Shown here: positions 33,710-42,159 of the stretch, one piece after another
Numbering within the stretch: position 1 is the first letter of the stretch
Layout: every line of letters starts with the position of its first letter
From: Geobacter sp. OR-1
Lineage (GTDB): Bacteria > Desulfobacterota > Desulfuromonadia > Geobacterales > DSM-12255
NCBI RefSeq assembly: GCF_000813145.1
Contig: NZ_BAZF01000026.1
Span: 1-48,074 of the forward strand
Length of the DNA: 48,074 nucleotides
Reading direction: 5' to 3'
The notes under the pieces: model-generated
Seen by the model: the letters and a program-made list of their open reading frames with translations, nothing else
Databases searched by the model: none
Told to the model about the DNA's origin: nothing
Translations under genes and position numbers: made by a program

Positions 33710-34533
33710 ACGGTCAGAGAGAACTATTGATAGAGCCTGGGCGAACCGCAGGCCAATACTGGAGAGATATCTGGCTATACCGGGAGCTGTTCCTGTTCCT
33801 GGCCTGGCGCGACATCCTGGTCCGATACAAGCAGACGGTGATCGGCATCATCTGGAGCCTGCTCAGGCCTCTGCTTACCATGATCGTATTTACTGTAGTT
33901 TTCAGTAAGCTTGCCAGGCTTCCATCGGACGGCATTCCCTATCCGGTGATGGTATACTGCGGCATGATCCCATGGCAGTTCTTTTCCAATGCGCTGTCCG
34001 AATCATCCAACTCTCTCATTGACAACGCAAACCTTCTGACCAAGGTGTATTTCCCCAGGATAATTGTTCCGGCCAGTTCGGTAGTGGTAAGCCTGGTGGA
34101 TTTTGCCATCTCCCTTGTAATCCTGGGTGGATTGCTGCTCTGGTACGGGATCATACCGGACTGGCGGATTTGCCTGCTGCCGCTCTTTCTTGTGCAGGCG
34201 CTTGTATTCGCCTTTGGCTGCGGCTTGTGGATATCCGCCCTGAATGTGCAGTACAGGGATTTCCGGTATGTGATCCCTTTTGCCGTCCAGTTTGGTCTCT
34301 ATATTTCACCTGTGGGGTTCACCAGCAGCATAGTCCCCGAACAGTGGCGACTACTCTATTCGCTGAACCCGATGGTCGGAGTTATTGAGGGGTTCCGCTG
34401 GGCTATTGCCGGGCAGGCTACCCAGATCTATTGGCCTGGGTATCTCCTGTCACTTGCTCTTATACTGATTATATCCATTGGAGGCTTTTTCTGGTTCCGA
34501 CGAATGGAGCGCACCTTTGCGGACACGATATAG
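33706..34533 (+). CDS. wzm: Polysaccharide ABC exporter permease (Wzm)
   Basis: A 275-residue ABC-2 permease of the O-antigen/teichoic-acid exporter type. The N-terminal YRELFLFLAWRDILVRYKQT then VIGIIWSLLRPLLTMIVF is the conserved amphipathic entry plus first helix, and six hydrophobic segments follow, ending SIGGFFWFRRMERTFADTI. With the Wzt-like ATPase encoded six bases downstream it forms the exporter for a completed lipid-linked polysaccharide. ATG 33706 overlaps the preceding gene by four bases (ATGA). Confidence 0.92.
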   Translation: MNGQRELLIEPGRTAGQYWRDIWLYRELFLFLAWRDILVRYKQTVIGIIWSLLRPLLTMIVFTVVFSKLARLPSDGIPYPVMVYCGMIPWQFFSNALSESSNSLIDNANLLTKVYFPRIIVPASSVVVSLVDFAISLVILGGLLLWYGIIPDWRICLLPLFLVQALVFAFGCGLWISALNVQYRDFRYVIPFAVQFGLYISPVGFTSSIVPEQWRLLYSLNPMVGVIEGFRWAIAGQATQIYWPGYLLSLALILIISIGGFFWFRRMERTFADTI

Positions 34534-34539
34534 AAGATC

Positions 34540-35850
34540 ATGAACAAAGTCATAACTGTAGAAAATCTCGGGAAGAGATACACCCTGCATCACCAGAGTG
34601 AGCGGCAACCGTATCTCGCCCTTCGTGACGTGCTCGCTGAAGGGGCAAGAAATTTTGGCAAGCGGCTGTTGGGACAGCGCGACAAGGAAATGCTGCATGA
34701 AGAGTTCTGGGCTCTCAGGAATGTCTCATTTGAAGTAGACCAGGGAGCCCGAATCGGGATAATCGGCAGGAATGGTGCTGGAAAATCGACACTACTTAAG
34801 ATACTCAGCCGAATTACCGAGCCGACGACCGGCAGGGTGCGTATTAAGGGGCGGGTGGCCAGTCTGCTGGAGGTTGGAACAGGTTTTCATCCAGAGCTGA
34901 CCGGCCGGGAAAATATTTTTCTCAATGGCGCCATTCTCGGCATGAGCCGGGCCGAGATCAAAAAGAAATTTGACGAGATCGTTGATTTCGCCGAGATCGA
35001 AAAGTTTCTGGATACTCCTGTCAAACGCTACTCGTCCGGTATGTATGTCCGTCTTGCTTTTGCAGTTGCAGCCCACCTTGAGCCGGAGATATTGATTGTG
35101 GACGAGGTGCTGGCTGTCGGGGACGCGCAGTTCCAGAAGAAGTGTCTTGGGAAGATGGAGGATGTGTCCGCGAAGCAGGGAAGGACAGTGTTGTTCGTGA
35201 GTCATAATATGGCTGCAATTGCCGATTTGTGTACAAGCGGTGTTTTATTGGGTAATGGTAGAATTGTAGTCGCAGGTCCAACTGATGAAGTTATCCGGCG
35301 TTATCTGGAAACAGATGAAAAGTCGATTGGTGAAGTTACATTTGAGCTTAAACCGGAAGCGGATGCTTGTATTATACGTGCCGGCATATTTTCGCTTGCA
35401 AAGACGTCAATCACGAGGGTCGATGTCCGGGAACCTTTCATAATATCGGTAGTTTTGACTGTACAAAAGGCTGTTAGAGACTTGGAGGTAAGTATACGCA
35501 TCCGTACCCAGCGTGGAACACCTGTATGTTTCGCCAGTCTTTCCGATAGTAATGATGGATCTCTTGCGTCGTTTAAGCCTGGAACATTCACCTGCAGTTT
35601 TGAAGTGCCTGCTTTTTTCCTGGTTCCAGACCATTACAGGGTCTCATTAATATTGCATGAACCATGTATCCGCAACCTGGATATCCGTCAAGATGATCTT
35701 GAGTTTACAGTCGATGAAACAGGGTCTTCTATGAAGAGATATGGAGATCCGTGGGTTTACGGGTCTGTATTGCCGAAATTCAAAGCTGTTGTCAAAACAA
35801 TGGATAGCATTAGTGATCAGGAGAAAGGATTAAATTCCAATGAACTTTAA
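34540..35850 (+). CDS. wzt: Polysaccharide ABC exporter ATPase with cargo domain (Wzt)
   Basis: A 436-residue protein. The ATPase (about 1-250) has the long-loop N-terminal region typical of Wzt/TagH, Walker A GRNGAGKST, SLLEVGTGFHPELTGRENIF, the signature YSSGMYVRLAF and Walker B EILIVDEVLAVGD. The C-terminal ~170 residues form a beta-sandwich typical of Wzt carbohydrate-binding domains (FELKPEADACIIRAGIF onward), which recognise the modified non-reducing end of the O-polysaccharide before export. This suggests that chain length is controlled by a terminal cap, and the two methyltransferases downstream are candidates. Its stop overlaps the radical SAM gene by 11 bases. Confidence 0.92.
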   Translation: MNKVITVENLGKRYTLHHQSERQPYLALRDVLAEGARNFGKRLLGQRDKEMLHEEFWALRNVSFEVDQGARIGIIGRNGAGKSTLLKILSRITEPTTGRVRIKGRVASLLEVGTGFHPELTGRENIFLNGAILGMSRAEIKKKFDEIVDFAEIEKFLDTPVKRYSSGMYVRLAFAVAAHLEPEILIVDEVLAVGDAQFQKKCLGKMEDVSAKQGRTVLFVSHNMAAIADLCTSGVLLGNGRIVVAGPTDEVIRRYLETDEKSIGEVTFELKPEADACIIRAGIFSLAKTSITRVDVREPFIISVVLTVQKAVRDLEVSIRIRTQRGTPVCFASLSDSNDGSLASFKPGTFTCSFEVPAFFLVPDHYRVSLILHEPCIRNLDIRQDDLEFTVDETGSSMKRYGDPWVYGSVLPKFKAVVKTMDSISDQEKGLNSNEL

Positions 35851-36910
35851 ACCGGCAAAGGTTGTTTGGGCTGGGATGCCAGGCAGCGCATGCAATCTGA
35901 ATTGTAAATACTGTTATTCCGGAAGTGCCAAAGGTGAGCGAGGCAAGTTTCGTTTTCCCCTTGAACATATGTTGCGCTCATTTGCCCCTGACCGGTTTGG
36001 TGGACCGATCTTCTTTGGCGGTGCCGCTGCCGGAGAAACTCTCCTAGTGGAGGGAATTGTCGATTTCACCAGGGGGATGCTTGAATTGGGACACGTGGTT
36101 TCATATACCACTAATATGACGTACTCACCTGTAATTGACGAATTTTGCAAATTCCCCGACGCTATGAAAAAACGTCTGCAATTGGACGCATCTCTTCATT
36201 ACCTTGAGTTGAAAGAAGTCGGGAAATTGAACACTTATTTTGATAATCTGCGCAAACTCAAGGATGAAGGGATTTCTATCGCCTTGTTCCTCTGTATCAC
36301 AGAAGAATACCTTCCTCATCTGAACGAGATTCATGATCTTTGCATGCAAAGAATCGGTCTGCTCCCGGTTGCAGGTATGACAAGAGTGTACAGTTCTGCT
36401 GGAGGCAAAAACAGTGGATCGTTATTGCCAGAGTATGAAGAACTTGTGATGAAATTTTGCGATCACCGTCAGTGGGATTTGCAGAAAAAGGTTTATGGTC
36501 AGAAACGTAACGAGTTTTGTCGTGCTGGAGAAGTTTCTATTAATCTCTCTCTTGAAACCGGCGAATACACGAAATGCTGGGGGAGTAGCGGACGTATGGC
36601 GTTATGGGAACAACTGCCGTTCAGTGGTGCGTTGCGATCTATAAGAAGACTGCCCGGAATAGGCCGTGTCGCAAAAAGGATAATACCTCTGAAATCTCAG
36701 GTCATGGGGAATCTCTATGATCTGGAGCAGCCGATCGATTTCAAGCCGATGGGGCAATGCCCTTTTTATGACTGTGTCTGCGCAAGTTATCTATGCTGGG
36801 GCTTGATCCCGGGTTTTGATGCACCAACGCACAGCCGAACATATTTCCAGCCGGAATACGTGTCGAAAGAAATTTTTGAATTTATGGATTGCCACTTGGT
36901 ATCAAAATAA
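35840..36910 (+). CDS. Radical SAM protein in polysaccharide cluster
   Basis: A 356-residue radical SAM enzyme. CNLNCKYC (about 18-25) gives the CxxxCxxC motif for the [4Fe-4S] cluster, followed by GGAAAGETLL in place of the usual GGE motif. The C-terminal part has cysteines spread like an auxiliary cluster (CRAG, KCWG, and CPFYDCVCASYLCWG near the end), as in SPASM/Twitch proteins. Its location between the exporter and glycosyltransferases implies a sugar or lipid substrate, but nothing in the sequence defines it. It is not a pyruvate-formate-lyase activator (no adjacent glycyl radical enzyme). Confidence 0.82.
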   Translation: MNFKPAKVVWAGMPGSACNLNCKYCYSGSAKGERGKFRFPLEHMLRSFAPDRFGGPIFFGGAAAGETLLVEGIVDFTRGMLELGHVVSYTTNMTYSPVIDEFCKFPDAMKKRLQLDASLHYLELKEVGKLNTYFDNLRKLKDEGISIALFLCITEEYLPHLNEIHDLCMQRIGLLPVAGMTRVYSSAGGKNSGSLLPEYEELVMKFCDHRQWDLQKKVYGQKRNEFCRAGEVSINLSLETGEYTKCWGSSGRMALWEQLPFSGALRSIRRLPGIGRVAKRIIPLKSQVMGNLYDLEQPIDFKPMGQCPFYDCVCASYLCWGLIPGFDAPTHSRTYFQPEYVSKEIFEFMDCHLVSK

Positions 36911-36925
36911 GCAAAGGTTAGTTGC

Positions 36926-37897
36926 ATGCGATGTGTGCATTTCGGTTCCTACTGGATGGGCGATAACGACGTTGTGTGCCTTATGGCTCGTGATTTGGCG
37001 GCCTTATGCGATTTGGTCACAATTGATACCGGACTGTATTCATCTGAAAATTATGGTTGGTTCGAAGTCGATGCCTCGCTTAATCCACAACGCCCGATTC
37101 ATTGGTTGGACCATGATCGGGTTATTGCGGCTGTGAACGATGCACGGGCGGACTTTATCATAGTGAATTCGGGTGGAATGAGCTTACGGCCCGAAACTGC
37201 GGAGAAGCTTCGATCCGCGGGAGTTGCAACTGTTGGGATTTCATTGTCAGATCCGGACGTCTATCAGGATCATGGGATCGCGTATGCACATCTCTATGAT
37301 TTGTACTATTCCAATTCAATGTATTCACTCAAACAACAGTACCCGAAGAATCTGAAAGTTCGTTGGCTCCCCTTTGCTGCTTCTCCGAGTCTCCACAGGC
37401 CAATGCCACAAGTCCCAAAAACCTACGATGTGGTGATTGTGGGGCATGCCCGCCCCGAACGTATTCAAGTGGTAAATAGTTTGAAACGATACTTTTCGGT
37501 AGGGCTCTTCGGGAGTGGCTGGGGGTACGGTTCATCTGCTGTTCATGGTGAAGAGCATGTTCGTGCTATCAACTCCGGACGGATCTATCTCTCCTTCTCA
37601 GCTACTGTTGCTGGCTATATGAATGTGAAGGTGGGGCTTCTTGAGGCTGCGGCATGCCGCACTTGTCTTATCACCAAGGCGTTTGCCGAGGTGGAGAAAT
37701 TTTTCAGGTCAGGCATGGAAATATATCTGTATAAGGACACGGATGACCTTGTCGCTTCTGTCCGACACTGTCTCAGTTCTCCTTACGTCAGAGATTGGCT
37801 GGCTGAGAACTCGTATGCCAGGTTCTTATCTGATCATACCTGGGAATCCCGGTGGAATGGAGTTATACATGACGTCAGGCAATGCAAATTGGGATAA
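36926..37897 (+). CDS. CgeB-like glycosyltransferase (GT-B)
   Basis: A 323-residue protein with two Rossmann halves. The second (about 165-315), beginning YDVVIVGHARPERIQVVNSL, contains GYMNVKVGLLEAAACRTCLI then TKAFAEVEKFF and ends DHTWESRWNGV. This is the pattern of the glycosyl-transferase group 1 / CgeB-like proteins (PF13524). The N-terminal half reads as an acceptor domain (MRCVHFGSYWMGDND). Substrate unknown. It is preceded by a modest ribosome site 15 bases after the radical SAM stop. The methyltransferase gene starts inside its 3' end. Confidence 0.75.
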   Translation: MRCVHFGSYWMGDNDVVCLMARDLAALCDLVTIDTGLYSSENYGWFEVDASLNPQRPIHWLDHDRVIAAVNDARADFIIVNSGGMSLRPETAEKLRSAGVATVGISLSDPDVYQDHGIAYAHLYDLYYSNSMYSLKQQYPKNLKVRWLPFAASPSLHRPMPQVPKTYDVVIVGHARPERIQVVNSLKRYFSVGLFGSGWGYGSSAVHGEEHVRAINSGRIYLSFSATVAGYMNVKVGLLEAAACRTCLITKAFAEVEKFFRSGMEIYLYKDTDDLVASVRHCLSSPYVRDWLAENSYARFLSDHTWESRWNGVIHDVRQCKLG

Positions 37898-38581
37898 ACT
37901 CTGGTCCCAGGGGTTTACATACGGGCCTCTCGACGGCTGGGCAAGGGAAATTTTTCTGGCTATCGGCGATTTGCTGAAGAGTTATGAGTCGCCATCGATC
38001 CTTTCGGCAGGTTGCGGCAGGGGGGTTGTTGATTACTGGATAATGGAAGCGTTTGGCTGGAATGTGACCTTGCTGGATAATTCAGAGACATGCATAAAGA
38101 ACCTAAAAAAATCATTGCGAAAAGTAGATAAAAAAAATGCGAACTCGTTCACGGTTCTATCCTAGATATTCCTTTTCCGGACAAATCGTTTGAACTGGTT
38201 TGGAACGAAGGTGTTCTTGAGCATTTTATCCAAAATGACTACCACCTTGCTCTTCGGGAAATGGTACGTGTTTCTAAACGTTTTGTACTGGTAGATGTCC
38301 CAAATGCCAACTGCAAACCGTATATGCTGGTCAAGGAATGGCTTGAATCCTATGGACAGTGGAGTTGGGGATATGAACAACCTCGCGTCTCTTTGCGGCA
38401 GGACCTTGAAGCATTAGGAGTACAAGTATTGGCCGAGAAAAGCATTGGCGGGGTTCGTACCATTTTAAACTATCTTGCCATGATTCCAGCGCAAGCCCGG
38501 CAGGGAATCCTTGATAAGCTCAAGGCTGAAGATTATGAAACATTTCCGCATTTACTTAGCATCGGAGTTGTGGATGTTTAA
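37869..38581 (+). pseudogene. SAM-dependent methyltransferase, frameshifted
   Basis: The frame from ATG 37869 encodes a class I methyltransferase N-terminus (ILSAGCGRGVVDYWIMEAFG, then WNVTLLDNSETCIKNLKKS) but stops at 38163-38165. The continuation (LVHGSILDIPFPDKSFELVW then NEGVLEHFIQNDYH, reaching 38581) is in another frame. The switch must lie in or just after the A8 run at 38130-38137, since upstream of it the second frame has a stop. One missing A (or two extra) restores a protein of about 237 residues. It is probably a glycan or lipid methyltransferase. Real mutation, slippage and sequencing error all remain possible. Confidence 0.75.
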
Positions 38582-39621
38582 TATATTCAGGCAGACGCGT
38601 GAAGATAGACGGGACTGCTTGATTGTCCAGAGAGGACCCATGAAGGGGGAATGCATTTCCAAGGGTGAATCACTTGAAGCAGCAGAGCGGTTTCTTGAAA
38701 AGTGCATCATAGGTGGTCTGGCACATTCATTTGATGTCGATAGTGGCCAGTGGGTAAAAGCATATCCGGAAGTTACAGGATACCTTCTCTCATACTTCGC
38801 GCAAGACTTCGCAGAGGGCAATGTCCCCAAGGTGATTGTAAGTGCTGCCAATAAATTGGTCCGAATACAGCACCGTAATGGTGGGTTCGCCAGTTTTTCT
38901 GACAAGAACCGGCTGTTCACCTTTGATACTGCTCAAATCATGCATGGGCTTGCGAGTTTTCATGTCGCTACAAAAGAGAACCGCTGGCTTGAAGCTGCTA
39001 TTCGGGCTGCAAATTTTGTGTGTGACATGCAGCTACCTGACGGCTCATTTTTCCCGATTTATGACCTCGATCGGGATGCGGCATATGTTGAACCACGCGG
39101 ACAGTGGGGAATTTCTTTTTCCCCGATTCAGACCAAAAATATAGAAGGACTAATCCTGTTGCACCAGTTGACCGGTAAACATCGCTATGCAAAAGCCTCT
39201 GATTGCCTGATAACTTTTGGGCAAAAAGCTTGTAACCTTTCCTACACTCACCCCGGAGCTTACTGTTTGGAGGGCCTTTGGGCAGCAGGGAAAACTGATT
39301 TTGTGCAGGATGTCTTAAAAAATAAGATCTTGCCTCGATTGCATTCTAACGGTTTTTTTGCCATACGCTGCAAATCTTCCTTATGCATATGTTTCCGGCA
39401 GCGTTCAAATGGGGATTCTTTTTTATAATTGCGGCTTTTATGATGAATCGTACAAGATTTTAGAGTGGGCCCGAATTGTTCAAAATCATCACAAAAGTGG
39501 CGGCTTGTTCCAATATGCCGACTCTCAGGGAAATCTTGACCGGCATGTTCATGTTGAGATCAACTCTTGGGGGACAAAATATTTCTGCCAGTTAGAGAGG
39601 TTATGGGCATGTGGCAGATAA
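38574..39621 (+). pseudogene. Alpha/alpha-toroid protein, frameshifted
   Basis: From ATG 38574 (overlapping the previous gene by eight bases) the frame encodes repeated helical pairs with the inner-helix pattern of (alpha/alpha) toroid enzymes: EVTGYLLSYFAQDFA, NGGFASFSDKNRLFTFDTAQ, NFVCDMQLPDGSFFPIYD and TKNIEGLILLHQLTG. At the T7 run 39353-39359 it shifts; removing one T gives NGF-LPYAANLPYAYVSGSVQM and continues to 39621, about 348 residues in total. The fold is shared by glycoside hydrolases, lyases, epimerases and terpene cyclases, and no diagnostic catalytic motif is seen. Its location between two methyltransferases suggests action on the polysaccharide or its lipid carrier. Confidence 0.7.
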
Positions 39622-40200
39622 CCGGGAAATATGGCCCTTACGCGTGGTCTCGGACCTGCCAGAGTATCTACATTGTTTTATCCCGGACATTAATGCTCAG
39701 AGACCGTATTCTCGAATTCGGCTCTTCTACGGGGCATATTTCGTTCAGGATTGCCAAAGAAGGGTACAACGTAAATCTTTTAGATGTCCGTGCCGAGCCG
39801 ATCAACGAAGCAAGACAGATATTTTCAAAGAATAAAGTTAATGCGCGTTTTTTTAGTTCAAAACTTTCTGAAACATGGCGAAAATTACGATCTGCTTTGG
39901 AATAGCGGCCTTATTCAATGCCTTTCACCTGATGAGCAGAAAAAGCTTATTGAACACGCAACAAAACTCTCAAAGCGTTTGTTGCTGTTTTATCCTGATA
40001 CGGACAGTCCCGGGAAAATCTGTGGCAATGACTCAAGTCGGGTGCCTGGAGTCAGTAATGCCGTTGAATACTCGGTGGCAAGCCTTCCAATTCTTTTCTG
40101 CAGCTACTATGACAATGTCTATATGGGGCGCATCCCAGCCAAGAAATTGGCCCTCCCTTATGACATGCTTTGGCTTCAAGGGGATAACCCGTGCGAATAG
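39603..40200 (+). pseudogene. Second SAM-dependent methyltransferase, frameshifted
   Basis: A class I methyltransferase beginning at ATG 39603 or 39609: RDRILEFGSSTGHISFRIAK then EGYNVNLLDVRAEPINEARQ shows motif I and the acidic end of strand 2. At the T7 run 39848-39854 the frame breaks; with one T fewer it reads NARF-LVQNFLKHGENYDLLW then NSGLIQCLSPDEQKKLIEHA, motif IV/V-like, to the stop at 40200 (about 198 residues). Its stop overlaps the start of the pyruvyl transferase gene. The product is small for the family. Same uncertainty as the other broken genes of this cluster. Confidence 0.72.
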
Positions 40201-41201
40201 GCTTGATTGGATGGTATGGTCACAGTAATGTTGGTGATGAAAGGATTCTTTACTGCTTAAAGCGGTTTTTTTCTGGCCATGATCTGTTAGTCATGAGCTG
40301 TTTTGAGGAAGCTGCTGCCCGAATTTCAGATTTAAATGCCTGTGATTTTATATTGCTGGGTGGTGGCGGCCTGATTCTGAGAAATACTGGCCGGTTTGCA
40401 TCGTTGTTTGAACGGCTGACTCCTCGTTTTGGTTGTGTCGGAATCAGTATCGAGGCAAAGCATGCTGACAATATGCAGATACTTGAGGTGTTAAAGCAAC
40501 GTGCTGAATTCATTCTTGTGCGCGATTTTCGCAGCAGGGAATTACTGGATTTTCATTTCAAGACAATCGTGGGCCCGGACCTTACCTTTCTCTATCCATT
40601 TGATGTGGTAACTGTCGCCGATGAAGACGCATGTGGATTGAATTTACGCCCCTGGCGTTTCTGGCCGGGTGAGCACAATGGTATGTTTGACCGGACAATG
40701 CGCCGTTTGAATCGTCAGATAAGCAACCTTGACAGACTGTTTCCATTTTCAAAATGGGATCAAAAGGGAACGGTCAATATTCTCAGGCAAAAGTTCAAGT
40801 CTGTATACCCGATCCCCCTTTATTTCGAGCCAGGTGTGGAGAATGACAGAGACATTATGTCAGGTTTGTTTCATGACGTGCCGACGGGGTTTTCAGATGA
40901 CTGTTTTCTCTCATGTCGTTTTATAGTGGGTATGCGGCTGCATTCCCTGATCTTCGCGTGCCAGACGGGGATTCCCTTTTTATCACTCACATATCAACCC
41001 AAGAATGATGCTTTCTGCAGGGAATTGGGGAAGCCTGAACTCTCTTGCGATATATTCAAGCCGGAATTGTTGGAAACTGGAATTGACAATATTAAAAATA
41101 ACCATGCCAGAATAAGGTCAGAGCTTCTCGACGCCAGAGAAACGTGCCAGCAGGAAATTACCGCAATCATGACTGCAATTCGTCGTCTGGTTGTGAGATA
41201 G
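40191..41201 (+). CDS. Polysaccharide pyruvyl transferase family protein
   Basis: A 336-residue protein with the family's pattern (PF04230, WcaK/AmsJ-like): GLIGWYGHSNVGDERILYCL at the N-terminus, DFILLGGGGLILRN, CVGISIEAKH, the ILVRDFRSRELL motif, VGPDLTF and, near the C-terminus, FIVGMRLHSLIFACQTGIPF. Such enzymes transfer pyruvate as a ketal from PEP to a sugar of the exopolysaccharide. The central region includes an unusual 40-residue stretch (NLRPWRFWPGEHNGMFDRTM onward). GTG start at 40191, inside the previous gene's end. Confidence 0.88.
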   Translation: MRIGLIGWYGHSNVGDERILYCLKRFFSGHDLLVMSCFEEAAARISDLNACDFILLGGGGLILRNTGRFASLFERLTPRFGCVGISIEAKHADNMQILEVLKQRAEFILVRDFRSRELLDFHFKTIVGPDLTFLYPFDVVTVADEDACGLNLRPWRFWPGEHNGMFDRTMRRLNRQISNLDRLFPFSKWDQKGTVNILRQKFKSVYPIPLYFEPGVENDRDIMSGLFHDVPTGFSDDCFLSCRFIVGMRLHSLIFACQTGIPFLSLTYQPKNDAFCRELGKPELSCDIFKPELLETGIDNIKNNHARIRSELLDARETCQQEITAIMTAIRRLVVR

Positions 41202-41249
41202 CCAATTAATGTGTTTTTATGCTGAATTGATAACAATCGGAGCAAATTT

Positions 41250-42158
41250 ATGAACAAAAAGCCGCTCGTTTCGATTGTTTTGCCAACCTTTAACGGTGCA
41301 CGTTACCTGGCTGAATCGATTGAAAGCTGCCTGAATCAGACTTTTACCGATTGGGAGCTTATCATCGTTGACGATGCCTCAACCGATGCCACTCCTGGGA
41401 TAATTGCGCGTTTCTGTTCTTTGGATAAAAGGATATCTGCAATACGCCACGATACCAATCTAAAGCTGCCTGCTGCCTTGAACAGCGGTTTTTCACATGC
41501 TACGGGAGATTTTTTGTCCTGGACCTCGGACGATAACCGGTACCGCCCCGAGGCCATCGAGGCAATGCTTCAAGTTTTTGAGAATGGTTGTGAGACTGAC
41601 ATTGTTTATGCTGATTATTCCGTTATTGATTCTTCTGGAACGGTAATTGATCAGGTAACAGCACCTGACCCTGTCTATTTGATGAGGGAGAATGTGGTCG
41701 GCCCTGTATTCTTGTATCGCAGATCTGTCCATGAAGGGATTGGAGGGTATGACACCTCGCTTTTTCTTGTGGAAGACTACGATTTCTGGCTGCGTGCAGC
41801 AGCCAGTTTCCGAATGTGTTCGATCCATCGCGATCTGTATTTGTACCGCCGGCATGAATCATCGTTGTCGAGTCTGCACTTTCCCCGGATGATTGAAAAT
41901 CGGGAAGCCACGCTCAAAAATAACCTTTCACGCCTGACCTGGCTGCCTCAGGCTGCCATGGTGGCAGGCTGGGTTAACATTGCCGTGATGTCCAGGCGCC
42001 GGGGTGATTATGGATCTTGTGTATCCGCATTATTACGTGCGATGCGTATTTCACCGCGCGAGTGTACCATGCTTGTTGTGCATATACTTTTGAATGGGCC
42101 ATCCGTTATCAATCGGATCATATTCAATGTGGACCTTACGAAATGCAGCGTGTGCTGA
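41250..42158 (+). CDS. Family 2 glycosyltransferase
   Basis: A 302-residue GT-A enzyme: VSIVLPTFNGARYLAESIES, WELIIVDDASTDATPGIIAR, AALNSGFSHATGDFLSWTSD then DNRYRPEAIEAM (the metal motif is carried by SDD), and LVEDYDFWLRAAASF with the catalytic Asp. The C-terminal part has a hydrophobic segment (CTMLVVHILLNG). It is the first gene of an unbroken run of glycosyltransferases. A 48-bp gap before it is AT-rich. Sugar specificity not determinable. Confidence 0.9.
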   Translation: MNKKPLVSIVLPTFNGARYLAESIESCLNQTFTDWELIIVDDASTDATPGIIARFCSLDKRISAIRHDTNLKLPAALNSGFSHATGDFLSWTSDDNRYRPEAIEAMLQVFENGCETDIVYADYSVIDSSGTVIDQVTAPDPVYLMRENVVGPVFLYRRSVHEGIGGYDTSLFLVEDYDFWLRAAASFRMCSIHRDLYLYRRHESSLSSLHFPRMIENREATLKNNLSRLTWLPQAAMVAGWVNIAVMSRRRGDYGSCVSALLRAMRISPRECTMLVVHILLNGPSVINRIIFNVDLTKCSVC

Positions 42159-42159
42159 C

